64,000 nucleotides of DNA from Simmondsia chinensis (lineage: Eukaryota > Streptophyta > Magnoliopsida > Caryophyllales > Simmondsiaceae). Every line of letters begins with the position of its first letter. Position 1 is the first letter of the stretch. The translations under genes were made by a program, and so were the position numbers. The notes below the pieces were generated by a model. It did no database searches, had not been told where the DNA came from, and was given only the letters and a program-made list of their open reading frames with translations. Shown here piece after piece: positions 36,237 through 47,670 of the stretch. The stretch lies in assembly GCA_018398585.1 (NCBI GenBank), contig JAGTTD010000022.1:5586001-5650000 (forward strand). The letters run 5' to 3'.

Positions 36237-36400
36237 GTATATCATTCCAGCTTTTTCATAGAATTTTAAATAACTTTTAGTTGTTTTACTAGTGAAACAA
36301 CTAGACATTTTAAATTAGCTTTTAGAATCTAGTGTTTGAAAAGCTATTCAAAACAGCTTTTAGAGTTTGGAGTTTAGTTTGTCACCTGTTAAATTATCAA

Positions 36401-37074
36401 GTTTTTTACCCAATTGGCACTATTTAAAAAAATATACCAAAATAGCATAGTTCTAAAAATATTTATCAAAATGACACTATTTATTGTAACTTTATCAAAG
36501 TACGCCGTTTAAAATGGCGTACTCCTATTATATGTACAAAGTACGCCGCTATACTCCCATTAACATTTTTTTTAATATATTTAGTGGGAGTACCCCTTTT
36601 TTTAAATATTAAAATTATTAAATAATTAAAAATTTTCAAAGGGTTATTTACGCCAAAGGTTCCTATACCTTTTTAATTGCGTTAATTTGATCCTTGTATT
36701 TTTAATTGTGTTAATTTAATCTATGAACAATTTAAAATTTGTCAATGTATTTCTTTTGATCAAATTTAAGTTACGTTAGTGAAGTAATTTTGAACGGTAA
36801 ATAGATTAAATTGAATAAATAGATGAATTTATAATAAGTTACTTACATCTAACATAATTTTACCATTCAAAATTATGCCACTAGCATAACTTAAATTTGA
36901 TCAAGAGAACTAATTGACACAATTAAAAGTATAAAAACTAAATTAACACAATTGAAAAAGTATAGGGACCTTTGGCATAAATAACCCTTTAAAATTTTAA
37001 TAATTTTTAAAATATAATAAATTTTAAAATTTATTTTTTGAAGAAAGTAGTGCCAATTAGGTAAAAAAAACTCC
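36401..37074. mobile_element. MULE-type MITE, copy 1 (deletion derivative)
   Basis: The ends gttttttacccaattggcac and its complement flank a ~670-base body. The direct repeat taaattatcaa lies immediately outside both ends (36390-36400 and 37075-37085), giving a 9-11-bp target duplication. The gtacgccgtttaaaatggcgtac palindrome is near 36499. Compared with the copy at 41384-42303 it lacks a large part of the right half. Confidence 0.82.
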
Positions 37075-37816
37075 TAAATTATCAACATACCGTTCTATTT
37101 CCAGAAAAAACAACATAAACTTAGCATTCATTTAGCTTTGTAATATATTACCTGATCATTTAATTTTTCTAAAATTATAAATTTTCTTTGTAAGTGAAAT
37201 TGAAACAAATTTTAAAAAATGTAATTAATTAATCTAAACTAAACTCATTTTAATTGTTATAAATATCTTAATTGTTAGGTTCATTAAAAAATTGATTGTT
37301 AGAATTTATATAATAGATATTAATCCATACAACTATGATACATAACTTATAAATATTTGTCAAATTGATTAAAAAGAAGTTAAGTCATGATATTTTATTA
37401 ACTCCATAATTTTATTTATCAATGTCTTTATTGTTGGTGCAAACTCTTTCAAATTTCGCAAAAACTGGTAACCAAGAGATCTCAGGTGTCGAGTGTGATC
37501 ACTTTTCTCGAGACTTATTTCAGCGTAGGAAATAGTTTTAGGGATACAACGACAACCAAAATAATGAAGTGAGAGTGTGTAAGAGAAGAGATCGAAGAGA
37601 TGAATAAGAATGAAGTTTTGTCAAAAACACTCACACCCTCTTTCAAGAACACTTGTGTTTCTTCTTGAAATTCACTCAACCTTTCAAAAAGTGTTTTTTG
37701 TCCCTTAATAATCAGGGGAATGCATGTCCTTTTATATATAATAAAGAGAGAAGAGACGTTCCAAAATGTCAAGCAATGAACCGCCAAAAACCAGAAAAAA
37801 ACCGCGCACAAGAATT
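37075..37816. repeat. Tandem segmental duplication, unit 1 (spacer + truncated solo LTR)
   Basis: This stretch matches 42304-43048 almost throughout. It includes the spacer after the MITE and, from 37432, an LTR on the minus strand (ends gcaccaaca; TATA near 37728; ctttat target site retained at 37426-37431). Homology stops at 37816, where Copia-2 integrase sequence begins a few bases later. Confidence 0.8.
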
Positions 37817-37862
37817 TAATCTTGATATTTAACCGGCATCGAACGTACCCAACTACTTCCCC

Positions 37863-40800
37863 TCAAACCATCTTCCCCACTGCACGTGTCGCTCCCCCTG
37901 TCCGGGTGCTGCGGAACCTCAACCAGTCACTGACCGGGTCAGTGCCCGGCGGCAGCTCACTGTCCAGCATCAGTGAGCTGCGCTGCTGCTGCAGAACCGG
38001 TCCTATATGGACTGGGTCTGCTTCTACGTGTTCAATTGGGTGACTAACACGATTTTCCGGTGTCAAATTTAACTCGGCAATTTTCAAGAAAGGCATAGAC
38101 TCTTCATAAAATCGAACAGCCCTTGACACAATGACCCTTTTGTCATCCAAACTATATATTTTATATCCCTTTTGGCCGTGTAGATAACCCACAAAAATAT
38201 CGGGTGAAGCTCGTTTGTCAAACTTGTCATTAGACCGATTTTTAACATGAAAATAGCACAAATATCTGAATGTCCTCAAATGATCATATGATGGAATTTT
38301 GTCCATTAAAACCTCATATGGGCTCTTATTCGGCACTGGGTTTGTTGTTGTATGGGCTCTTATTCGAAAGTAAAGAAGTAGGCATCAAATTTATCAAATA
38401 TGCAACTGTAAGAACACACTCACCCCAAAATCTCTTAGGAAGAATAGCTTGAAATCGAAGTGCACGACCAACCTCTAACAAGTGTTTATGCTTTCCTTCT
38501 ACCACTCCATTTTGTTGAGGTGTTTTCATTAACGATGTCTGGAATTGAATCCCATGCTTGGCATAAAAATTCAACTATGGCCTATACTTAAACTCTTGGC
38601 CATTGTCACTTCTCACTTCTTTAACTTGCAAGCTGAACTGAGTAACCACCATAAGACAGAAATCCATAAGGATCCCATGAGCTTGAGACTTCTCTCTCAT
38701 TAGATAAACCCAAGTACAACGAGTATAATCATCAACAATGGTCACAAAATAACGAGCAGTGGACAATGACAAGGTTCTATAAGGTCCCAAAATATCACAA
38801 TGTATTAATTAAAAACAACATTGAGTCTCAGAAATTGACAAAGAAAAGGGTAAGCGTGCTTGCTTTGCACGATGACAAGCATCACAAACAACATTAGTTC
38901 CCTTAATATTCAAATGCGGAAAGATAGAAAGTTTGTTGAAAGCAATATGTCCCAACCGTCAATGCCACAAAAAGCTTCCTTAGTACTCCCAACCATGTGT
39001 GCCGAAGATCCAGCCAACCCAGCTTCCAGTAGATATAGCCCATTACTCAACTTACCCGCTCAAGTCAGCATCCTCGATTGAGGGTCCTGAATATAACAAA
39101 AATCAGGAAAAAATATTAACGTACATTTTTCATCACGAGTAAGTTTGCTCACCGATAATAAATTACAATAAAAACCAGGCTCATACAATACATCATGGAG
39201 AACAATATTGTCAAAAATTTGAACCTTTCCTATATGCGAGACTGACAAACTAGTCCCCTTGGTTAACCTCATGGGTCTCACGGTTCGGTTTGGCACAACA
39301 TCAAACATCTGGGATATTGACGAAACCATATGATCGGTAGCACCTGAATCAATAATCCAAATTTGATTCGAAACGAAAACCTGACCTGTCAGATTTATGC
39401 TAGGTGTAGCAGGAGTTTGGGTAAGTAAAGACAGGAGTTGTTGATACTGGCTTGCGGATAAACCGACAATGGGGCTGTCGATTCCTGCGGCACACGGTTC
39501 GAGGACACCATGAACAGCCGCTGCAGCAGCGAGCTCAGTTCCTGCTCCCCTTGATTGTCGTTCCTTCCAACCAGGTGGGTACCCAATCAACTTAAAACAT
39601 TTCTCCTTTGTGTGTCCCTATTTCTTACAATAAGTACAAGTAACACGGTTATTACGACGAGAAAAAGTATCCGAGGAGGTTGGCATACCACCTCCCTCAT
39701 ATGAGCCCTTCGCAGCTAGTGCGGCTCCCTCACATTGCACAACTGAACCTGCTGCAACACTTTGTTGCTTCTTTTCTTGACATAAAATGGAGTAAGCACT
39801 CCCAACAAAAGTCAAGGGATTTGTGTTCATTAGTTGTGACTGAACAATTGAAAAGGATGGGTCAAGACCCATCAGGAGATCCAAGAGTTTCTCCATATCA
39901 TGAATAGCTGAAAAGGACTTAGCATGCCCACAGCTACAGGGCGGAATTTCAATGAGTGTGTAAAATTCATCCCATAGGGACCTCAATTGTGTGAAGTAAG
40001 TGGAAATAGGCGAATTTTCTTGCCTTAAATGCGCAATCTCACACTTTAACTCGTGAATACGAGGAACATTACCTTGAGAAAACCTCTTTGTTACGAACGA
40101 GCCTAAGCTACGATCATAACCTAAGATAATTGAAGAAATAGAGTTGAGATGAGAAGAGAAATAGAGAAATGTAGATGAGAAATAGGAAGAGATTTAGATG
40201 AGAGAGAGAATAATATCAAAAGATATTTGTATTTGATTGAATGAATGATTTATTACACAAGATCATACTACTTATAGCAAACTAGAGCAATGAACCTAGA
40301 CAATCAACTACTAACCGACTAAGGGAAAATATCTAGCTCCTACTAAAATATCTAACATAACTACTAAAAATATCTAACTACCTAAGGCTTTTGGCTCCAA
40401 TAACAACCAATTCAATTATTACAATGCAAGAATGAAACGCATCACTCAAACTGAAGACTAATACAACACACCTAGGCTAAACTAACAGCAACATTGCAGC
40501 ATCCAACAGCAGCTCATCAGCCACAACGACCCCTTGAGCCTCATCAAGCCGGATGATAAAACTCTCATGCAAGTCCAACCAAATATCACGTGCCGTCTCT
40601 AAATAAGTAATACTCTCATTTATCTCCTTTGAAACGGAGTTTGAGAGCCAAGTTGAAACCATGGTGTCACAAGTGCTCCAATTGTCAAAATGGACCTTCT
40701 CTAATTAGGCCCAGTCAAAACGTTTTGAACAAAAATCAAACCGAGATTATCGGAGGGATGAAGATAAAATGGGGAATTAACGTCCACAGCTCCCCCTATC

Positions 40801-40877
40801 ATGGTAGCCGGCATGGAAATTTGATTGTTATTATCTTGTGCATTAAGAGTATTATTCTGATTGTTAATCTCCGCCAT
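37863..40877 (-). pseudogene. Copia-2 gag-protease-integrase, inactivated
   Basis: Gag starts at 40877 (MAEINNQNNTLN...) and includes DVNSPFYLHPSDN and ARDIWLDLHESF. It is split by an insertion and resumes with GNVPRIHELKCEIAHLRQ (near 40040) and TYCKK (39620). Protease shows IWIIDSGATDHMV (about 39350). Integrase shows RLGHIAFNKLS (a cga-to-tga stop just before it), CDACHRAKQAR, VTIVDDYTRCTWVYLMREK, VRSDNGQEF and [15 protein letters not shown]. The Arg usually after Glu in the last block is Gly. The C-terminal part has SYDHLRTFRYLCYFHV and IFVGYLHGQKGYKIYSL. Several stops and frameshifts separate these blocks. RT and RNase H are deleted. Confidence 0.88.
40088..40557 (-). repeat. LTR-like insertion inside Copia-2 gag (470 bp)
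   Basis: Gag homology breaks at the junction and resumes after it; flanking sequence aaaacctct / aaaactct repeats on both sides (40079-40087 and 40558-40565). On the minus strand it has a TATA-like gctataagtag, a CT-rich leader and an end gctcgttcgtaaca, resembling the LTRs at 10.6 and 12.2 kb (gttcgtgaca). It is probably a solo LTR of a related family. Confidence 0.65.
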
Positions 40878-41017
40878 ATCTTACGAAGCTAAAACACCAG
40901 ACAAATCACAAGGACAAGAAAGGATAGAAAACAACTCACAAATGCCAATTAGCTCTCGGTTTGGAGGGACGGCCGAATGAAGAAATTCGCTCGAGATCGA
41001 AACACGCTCTTATAGCA

Positions 41018-41383
41018 TGTAAAAAAAATATTAATTGACCAAATGCTAAATACACTCTTGCAAGAGTAGAATTGAGAAGGAATATATTTTCATTGGATAC
41101 CTTCTTACATGAACAAACCTTGAATATATACTCCAGCAAAAGGAGATCAAAAGACTAGACTAAGCAGAAACACTAATTCCCCTAATACACTTTACTACCC
41201 TAATTGAATGATACAATGAATATCCTAATTGAATGAGAAGACCATTATTGGCCGGTTACAAGGAGAGAAAGGGATGATGAGCACATCCCTAAATACATGT
41301 CTAGGAGTAAATGCAAAAATAATACATGTAAAATACAAGTCTAAATACAAGAAAATATACATTAAAAAATACATATTCCAACA
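41018..41383 (-). repeat. 5' LTR of Copia-2
   Basis: On the minus strand it starts tgttggaatatg and ends ttttttttaca. It is followed by tgctataagagcg, a degenerate tRNA-Met primer site, and then the gag leader. The outer edge meets MITE sequence directly. Confidence 0.75.
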
Positions 41384-42303
41384 GAACAATTTAAAATGTT
41401 TCAATGTATTTCATTTGATCAAATTTAAGTTATGTTAGTAACGTAATTTTCAACAGAAAATAAATTAAATTGAGTAAATAGATAAATTTATAATAAGTTA
41501 CTTACATCTAACATAATTTTACAGTTCACAATTACGTCACTAACATAACTTAAATTTGATCAAAAGAACTAAATTGACACAAATAAAAGTACAAAGACCA
41601 AATTAACACAATTAGGAAAGTATAGGGACTTTTGGCATAAATAACCCTTTAAAATTTTAATAATTTTTTAAATATAATAAATTTTAAATTTTATTTTTTT
41701 TAGGAAAGTACATTAACTTCATTATAACATTATATGTGTCACCTATTTTTCCCGAGAATTTGTTCTGGTCCCTTATAAATGTTGAACAATTTAAAATGTG
41801 CCAATTCAGTTCCTTTGATCAAATTGAAGTTATGTTAGTAACGTGATTTTGAACAATAAAATTATGTTAGATGTAAGTAACTTATTATAAATTCATCTAT
41901 TTACTCAATTAATCTATTTACCATTCAAAATTACTTAAATTTGATCAAAGGAAATAAATTGACACATTTTAAATTGTTCATTGATTAAATTGACACAAAT
42001 AAAAGTATACGGACCAAATTAACACAATTGGAAAAGTATAGGAACATTGGCATAAATAACCCTTTGAAAATTTTTAATTATTTAATAATTTTAATAATTT
42101 AAAAAAATGGGTGGTGGGAGTAAGCCGTTTGTAACGGTGTACTCCCACTAAATATTAAAAAAAAAAAAAAAATTTATTGATGGGAGTACGCCGTTTTAAA
42201 CGGTGTACTTTGAAAAAAGTACAATAAATGGTGTCATTTTGGTAAATATTTTTGGAACTGTCATTTTGATAAATTTTTTTAAGTAGTGCCAATTAGGTCA
42301 AAA
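41384..42303. mobile_element. MULE-type MITE, copy 2 (left part lost)
   Basis: It contains the right two-thirds of the element with both inner 'ttgatcaaatttaa' blocks and the palindromes gtgggagtaagccgtttgtaacggtg and gtacgccgttttaaacggtgtac (42114-42210). It ends in gtgccaattaggtcaaaaattct. The right target site taaattagcaa matches copy 1. The left end was removed along with the 3' part of Copia-2. Confidence 0.78.
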
Positions 42304-43303
42304 ATTCTTAAATTAGCAACATACCATTCTATTTCCATAAAAAACAACATAAACTTGGCATTCATTAGCTTTGTAATATATTACCTAATCATTTAATTTT
42401 TCTAAAAGTACAAATTTACTTTGTAAGTGAAATTGAAACAAATTTTAAAAAATGTAATTAATTAATCTAAACTAAACTCATTTTAACTATTATAAATATT
42501 TTAATTGTTAGGTTCATTAAAAAATTGATTGTTAGAATTTATATAATATATATTAATCAATACAAGTATGGTACATAACGTATAAATATTTGTCAAATTG
42601 ATTAAAAAGAAGTTAAGTCATGATATTTTATTAACTCCATAATTTTATTTATCAATGTCTTTGTTGTTGGTGCAAACTCTTTCAAATTTCACAAAAACGG
42701 GTAACCAAGAGATCTCAGGTATCGAGTGTGATCACTTTCCTTCAGACTTATTTCAACATAGGAAATGGTCTCAGGGATACAACTACAATCAAAACAATGA
42801 AGTGAGAGTGTGTAAGAGAAGAAATCGAAGAGATGAATGAGAATGATGTTTTGTCAAAACACTTTCACAACCTCTTTCAAGAACACTTGTGTTTCTTCTT
42901 GAAATTCACTCAACCTTTCAAAAAGTGTTTTTCATCCCTTAATAATCAGGGGAATACATGTCCTTTTATATGTAATAAAGAGAGAAGAGACATCCCAAAA
43001 TGTCAAGCAATGAATCACCAAAAACCAGAAAAAACCGCGCACAAGAATTGTCAAAACTGCCCTGTGAGTCGACACACAGTTAAAGTGTGTGCCAACACAC
43101 ACTTCCACACACACCCTTTATGTAACTTCTATGTGTTGACACACAAAGCTATTCCTGCAGCTTTGCAAGATCTATGTGTTGACACACGAGCCCTATGTGT
43201 CGACACACAGACACCTCTACTTGGTTCTGTGGGATTGTGTATCGACACACACCCCATACAAGTCAACCACACATTTAAACAACATCGTGACAAGTCTCAA
43301 GCA
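42304..43303. repeat. Tandem segmental duplication, unit 2 (spacer + complete solo LTR)
   Basis: The spacer 42304-42664 matches 37075-37431. The solo LTR at 42665-43303 (639 bp, minus strand, tgcttgag...gcaccaaca) has a TATA-like acatataaaagg near 42966. It is bounded by ctttgt (42659-42664) and ctttat (43304-43309), a 6-base target duplication with one change; unit 1 keeps the original ctttat. Its U3 (43060-43260) holds several tgtgtcgacacac palindromes. Confidence 0.8.
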
Positions 43304-43819
43304 CTTTATTAATAATACTTATTTTGAAAATACATCAATATTTATATGTAGTTTTCATTAAAATACTAAACGTAATTATTAATTTCACCAAATATTTATA
43401 TATACTTATTCATTTATCACCTAACAGTGAATAACTGATCAATACTAACTACCAACAGCTAACAACTAATATCTAATAGTGCACTCCAAACATAACCTTG
43501 AACCTGACAATGCCGTCGTTGTATGGCAACAAAAAATCCATAAGGCCCAGATGTGCGACAATAGAGTTCGGCTCGCAATTAACGATACACTATTCCTTTA
43601 AATTATTTAGTGTCTTGTGAGTGGTATTGCTAGATGTTGGAAATATAACGCAAATGAACAATCAAAATTACATTCGAGATAGACAAAATTCATTTGAGAT
43701 GAGCAAATTAGAACTTAAACTGATAAACTGGGAGTCTTGGAACTGTAAGACCTCCAACTTAACAAACTCAAACTCACAATGGGTGTGTAAACTTAAATGG
43801 TATGCATAAACATTAGTGC

Positions 43820-44520
43820 ATATATCTTGGGCTTCATGAATTTCACACATTAAGAATAAAAATATACCTTAATTAATTGCAATCCTTGAATGACCGTTGA
43901 GTGCGCAGAAGAGAATGATTGAGGAAATCCAATTTCTTCCTCTTAACCACTTTCTTTAATGTACGATGTAAGATGAAGTATCATACTTTTAATTGTCTTT
44001 CATGTTCATGTGTTTTTATCAAAAAAATCTATATGGCACGAAAAGGTGGCCACGAAAATGCCACAAATTGGGCAGGTGAGCAGGTAGGGCGCAGGCCAGG
44101 CAGACTGGGTCATTGGGCTGGCTGGGCACTTAGAGAGAAGCTCCCTCCCTGTCTGCTAACCTGCCTAATTCGTGACATTTTCATGGTCCCCTTTTTCGAA
44201 CCATATAGCAAAGCTCGTATTTTTATACGGAATGGTAGAGAGAGGACCAAACTTTTATTATAGAGGAGAAAGGAGTCTCGTCCATCAAAACATCAAGGGT
44301 CATGTCCTTTCATTAATAGACATGTCTTTTCATTAATAGACAAGTCTTTTCATTAATAGATATTTCATTTCACTAAAACATATGTCGCTTTGCTAAGAAA
44401 CATATCCAAGAAACATACCTTTTTATTAAATGACATGCTCTTTCATCAAAATATATATCTTTTCCTTAAGAGACATAATCTTTCATTAAGAGTCATACCT
44501 CTTCACAAACCAATTGGATT
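43820..44520. repeat. Dispersed repeat, copy 2
   Basis: Homologous to the blocks around the RTE insertion at 24.0-25.1 kb, including the run of tttcattaatagacatgtc units (44296-44360). A GC-richer 140-base segment (44040-44180) is unique to this copy. No protein is evident. Confidence 0.5.
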
Positions 44521-44639
44521 AAGCATTAATCAAAATCAGTTAATTTTCAAATAAAATACAAATATGTTATAAATAACCTTTAAAATATCATGTGGGCTAT
44601 AATTATCCTTGTACGGTAATCTCAAACTGAAATAAACTA

Positions 44640-46420
44640 CCTCGAGCAAAGATAGTTAAGCAAAAAATGAAATAAACTACCAAGGACTTACCATGTCAGG
44701 GAATCACCATTGTGTTAAATCTTTTATACGCTCCCACTAATAGAAATGAGATCAATTGGAACACCGAACCCCAGGGTAAACTCGGCACCCACCAGTAAAG
44801 TAAGATATTGAGTGATGGATCAGAGTATGCCCCTACTTGCTCAATAACAAAAGGAAACGAAAGACCTTGAGATATAAGTAATAAGGAGAAAGAGAGAACA
44901 ACGATTGTTTCTGAAGGAATTTTTATCTCTCAATTCCTCAAATGCAGTCTATTTATAGAGGAAATTCCCCAAATTTGAAGAAACTATTAGTCAAGGAAAA
45001 TGGTGGAAAATTCGACTTCAATATGGAAGGAATTGGGGAATATGGAAGATCAAGAAATCCGGCTCTGTTAAGCAACGAACGAATATAGAAGGGACTAGTT
45101 AACAATCGAAAGTCAACCTTCGAACTCAAGCTTTCATCCCTCAAGCTCGAACCCAAATTAATGTCAAGGAAAAAATTAACCACATTTCCAAATGTTTCAC
45201 AACGACTATGGTAGTAAAAATTCGGCCTCAATATGGAAGAAATGAGTAAATATGGCAAATCGAGAAAGCCGGCTCTGTTAAGTAAAGAACGGATATGGAA
45301 GGAGTGAGCAGTTAATAGTCAAAGTCAATCACTCAAGCTCAAGCTCATAGCCCTCAAGCTCGAACCGAAGTAATGGCCAAGAAAAAATTAACCATATTTC
45401 CAATGTTGTCCCAATGACTATGGCCATAAAGATTCAGCCTAAATATTGGAGGAATATGTTGATATGGAAGATCCAGAAATCTAGCTATGTTAAGGGAACA
45501 ACGGATATGGAAGGAGTAGATAGTTAACAGTCAAAAGTCAATCGTTCAAGCTCAAACCCAGAGTAATGGCCAGAAAACAATCAACCATGTTTCCAGTTTT
45601 GTCGCAATGACTATAACCATAATGATCCGGCCTCAATTGGAAAGAATGAGCAGATATGGAAGTTCAAGAAATCCGGCACTAACAAGGGTAGAATGAATAC
45701 GGAGGGATTGGGCAGTAAAACTCAACAATCAATTATTCGAGCTCGAGTTTTCAGCCCTCAATCTCGAACCTAGAATAATGGCTAAGAAAAAAAAATTTAA
45801 TAATGACCATGGCCATAAAAATCCGGCCTTAATATGGAAGGAAGGGGCGGAGGTCGAAGATCCAAATATCCGGCTCTGTTAACTAAAGAACATATATGGA
45901 AAGAGTAGCCAATTAACAGTCAAAAGTTAGCCATTTAAGCTCAAGCTTGCAGCCCTCAAGCTCAAACTTGGATTAATGGCTAGGAAATAATAAACCATGT
46001 TTCCAACTTTGTCGCAACGGCTATAGCCATAAAAATCCGGCCTCAATATAGAAGAAGTGGCCAAATGTGGAAAATCGAGAAATCTAGCTCTATTAAGGGA
46101 AGAATAAATATTGAAGGAGCGGGCAATTAATAGTGGAGTAATGTCTAGGAAAGAATTAGCCACATTTTCAATTTTGTCACAACAACTATGGCTGTAAAAA
46201 AATCCATCCCTTAGTATAGAAGGAATGAGCAGATATGGAAGATACAGAAATCCAGCTCTGTTAAGGAAAGAATAGATATGGAAAGAGTGGAAAATTAATG
46301 TCAAAAGTGTTCGAACTCGAGCTTGCAGCCCTCGAGCTAAAACCTGAAGTAATGGCCGGAAAAGAATTAACCACATTTCCATTTTTGGGCCAGAAAAGAA
46401 TTAACCACATCTTCATTTTT
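44640..46420 (-). repeat. LTR-like region with a ~200-bp tandem array (about 7 copies)
   Basis: The landmark aaatccggctctgttaag recurs in diverged form near 45051, 45262, 45475, 45668, 45864, 46079 and 46247 (spacing 168-215). Each unit also has a ctcaagctcgaac(cc) block, an attaaccacatttcca block and a 'cggcctcaatatggaag' block. A minus-strand TATA box (cctctataaatagac, about 44949-44963) lies at the left edge, followed leftward by a leader-like segment to 44700. This fits the U3 of a long Gypsy-type LTR. Minus-strand ORFs across it translate the repeat and are not proteins. Confidence 0.7.
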
Positions 46421-46439
46421 GTTGCAACAACTATTGACA

Positions 46440-47220
46440 TAAAAAAAATAAATAAAGGTCCAAATTGGAACAGGTCCACACTACAACCACATTGCGATGC
46501 GCCGGTCAACCCCACCCAAAGCAACAAGGTGTATGTGGCTTTTAGGCCCGCTCTTGGCCCACGAGACTTTACCAAGTGAAAGAAGAATGGGGTATATAAA
46601 TTGACTTTTCCAACTCCAAAATTTCTATGTGGGATAAGAGAATTCGAACAAAATTGAAGCACTCCTAATTTCCAACAATCCCCCACATGATTCCATTTTG
46701 AAAAGGAAAAAAAAAAAAGGAACTGAGCAATGAAATCACACATGTTTTGGGTATAGGTTTTTTTAATGAATGGTCAAACTCAAACCTTTATTTTATTGAT
46801 TAATGGATTTCATATAGGGAGTATTTTTTATTTAGAACAAGACAAGTGGAAAAAGAGAAAGAAGTGAATGCCCCTATTTTCTGAGTATGGAGGGGTATTT
46901 ACAGCTTTCTTGGGAGAGCTTTTGTGTCCTATGGAGCACCGGGGGGCCGCCCGGGGGGGGGGGGGGGGGTGTATCTCGCCCGTTATTGCAACTCGGGGCA
47001 ATATACCTCCGCGTTTCGGGATCCTCAGTCTCCAATTTACACGTGCGTTATGACGGATAGTTGACAACTGTTTTGCGGGTGGGGCCGATCTCGTATCCTG
47101 GGGCGAGATTTATCCTACATCTCAGGTCCTTGGTGCTCAGCAAGGGCTCGTACTTACATTTCGGTAGCGGGATAGAGTCATAGACAAAGTTGTCGGTGGT
47201 CATGACTCGGGAAGGTATTC
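46440..47220. other. Non-coding, possible LTR/leader DNA with a 17-G run
   Basis: A run of 17 G residues occupies 46953-46969 in an unusually GC-rich stretch (46930-47200). No gene recognised. Such runs are prone to sequencing and assembly error. Confidence 0.4.
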
Positions 47221-47227
47221 AGAGGAG

Positions 47228-47670
47228 AGTTGCATTCAAGACCTTCGAAGAAGTATTCGGGGAGAGTTGCATTCAAGACCTCCGGAGAGGTATCCAGGGG
47301 AGAGTTGCATTCAAGACCTCCGGAAAGGTATCCTGGAGAGAGTTGTAATCAAGACCTCTGGAGAGGTATCCGGCGAAGAGTTGCATTCAAGACCTCCGGA
47401 AAGGTATCCGGGGGAGAGTTGCATTCAAGACCTCCGGAAAGATATCCGAGGGAGAGTTGCATTCAAGACCTCTAGAGAGGTATCCAGGGAAGAGTTGCAT
47501 TCAAGACCTTCGGAGAGGTATCCGGGTGAGAGTTGCATTCAAGACTTTCGGAGAGGTATCCGGGGGAGAGTTGCATTCAAGAACTCTCCAGAGAGCTGCA
47601 TTCAAGACCTTCGGAGAGGTATCTGGGGGAGATTTGTATTCAAGACCTCCGGAGAGGTATCCGGGGGAGA
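47228..47670 (+). repeat. 38-bp minisatellite, about 12 copies
   Basis: agttgcattcaagacc starts units at 47228, 47265, 47303, 47341, 47379, 47417, 47455, 47493, 47531 and 47569, followed by two or three shortened or altered units. The period is 38 (one 37). Because 38 is not a multiple of 3 and no unit contains a plus-strand stop in any phase, all three plus frames stay open and spell the same 38-residue cycle. There are no spacers, so it is not a CRISPR array. Confidence 0.92.

Larger units (their letters stand above)
37817..41383 (-). mobile_element. Copia-2: 3'-truncated Ty1/Copia element
   Basis: Transcribed right to left: 5' LTR (41018-41383), a decayed primer site, gag, protease and integrase, then an abrupt end at about 37817-37860 before RT. 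The 5' LTR abuts the middle of a MULE-type MITE (position equivalent to 36724 in copy 1), showing that Copia-2 inserted into that MITE. A 470-base LTR-like sequence (40088-40557) is in turn inserted in its gag. Confidence 0.85.

Noticed and set aside
35722..36261. 179-codon ORF as a host gene
   Set aside because: Low-complexity Thr/Gln/Pro sequence antisense to a poly-A-tailed retroposon; it crosses the target duplication.
43919..44263. 114-codon ORF
   Set aside because: Spans a dispersed repeat with no family motif; start and end do not match any domain.
45927..46743. Overlapping minus-strand ORFs of 151 and 160 codons
   Set aside because: They translate the ~200-bp tandem repeat; the peptide periodicity follows the DNA repeat.
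47228..47670. CRISPR-like array
   Set aside because: Units are contiguous 38-base repeats with no spacers, in a plant genome.
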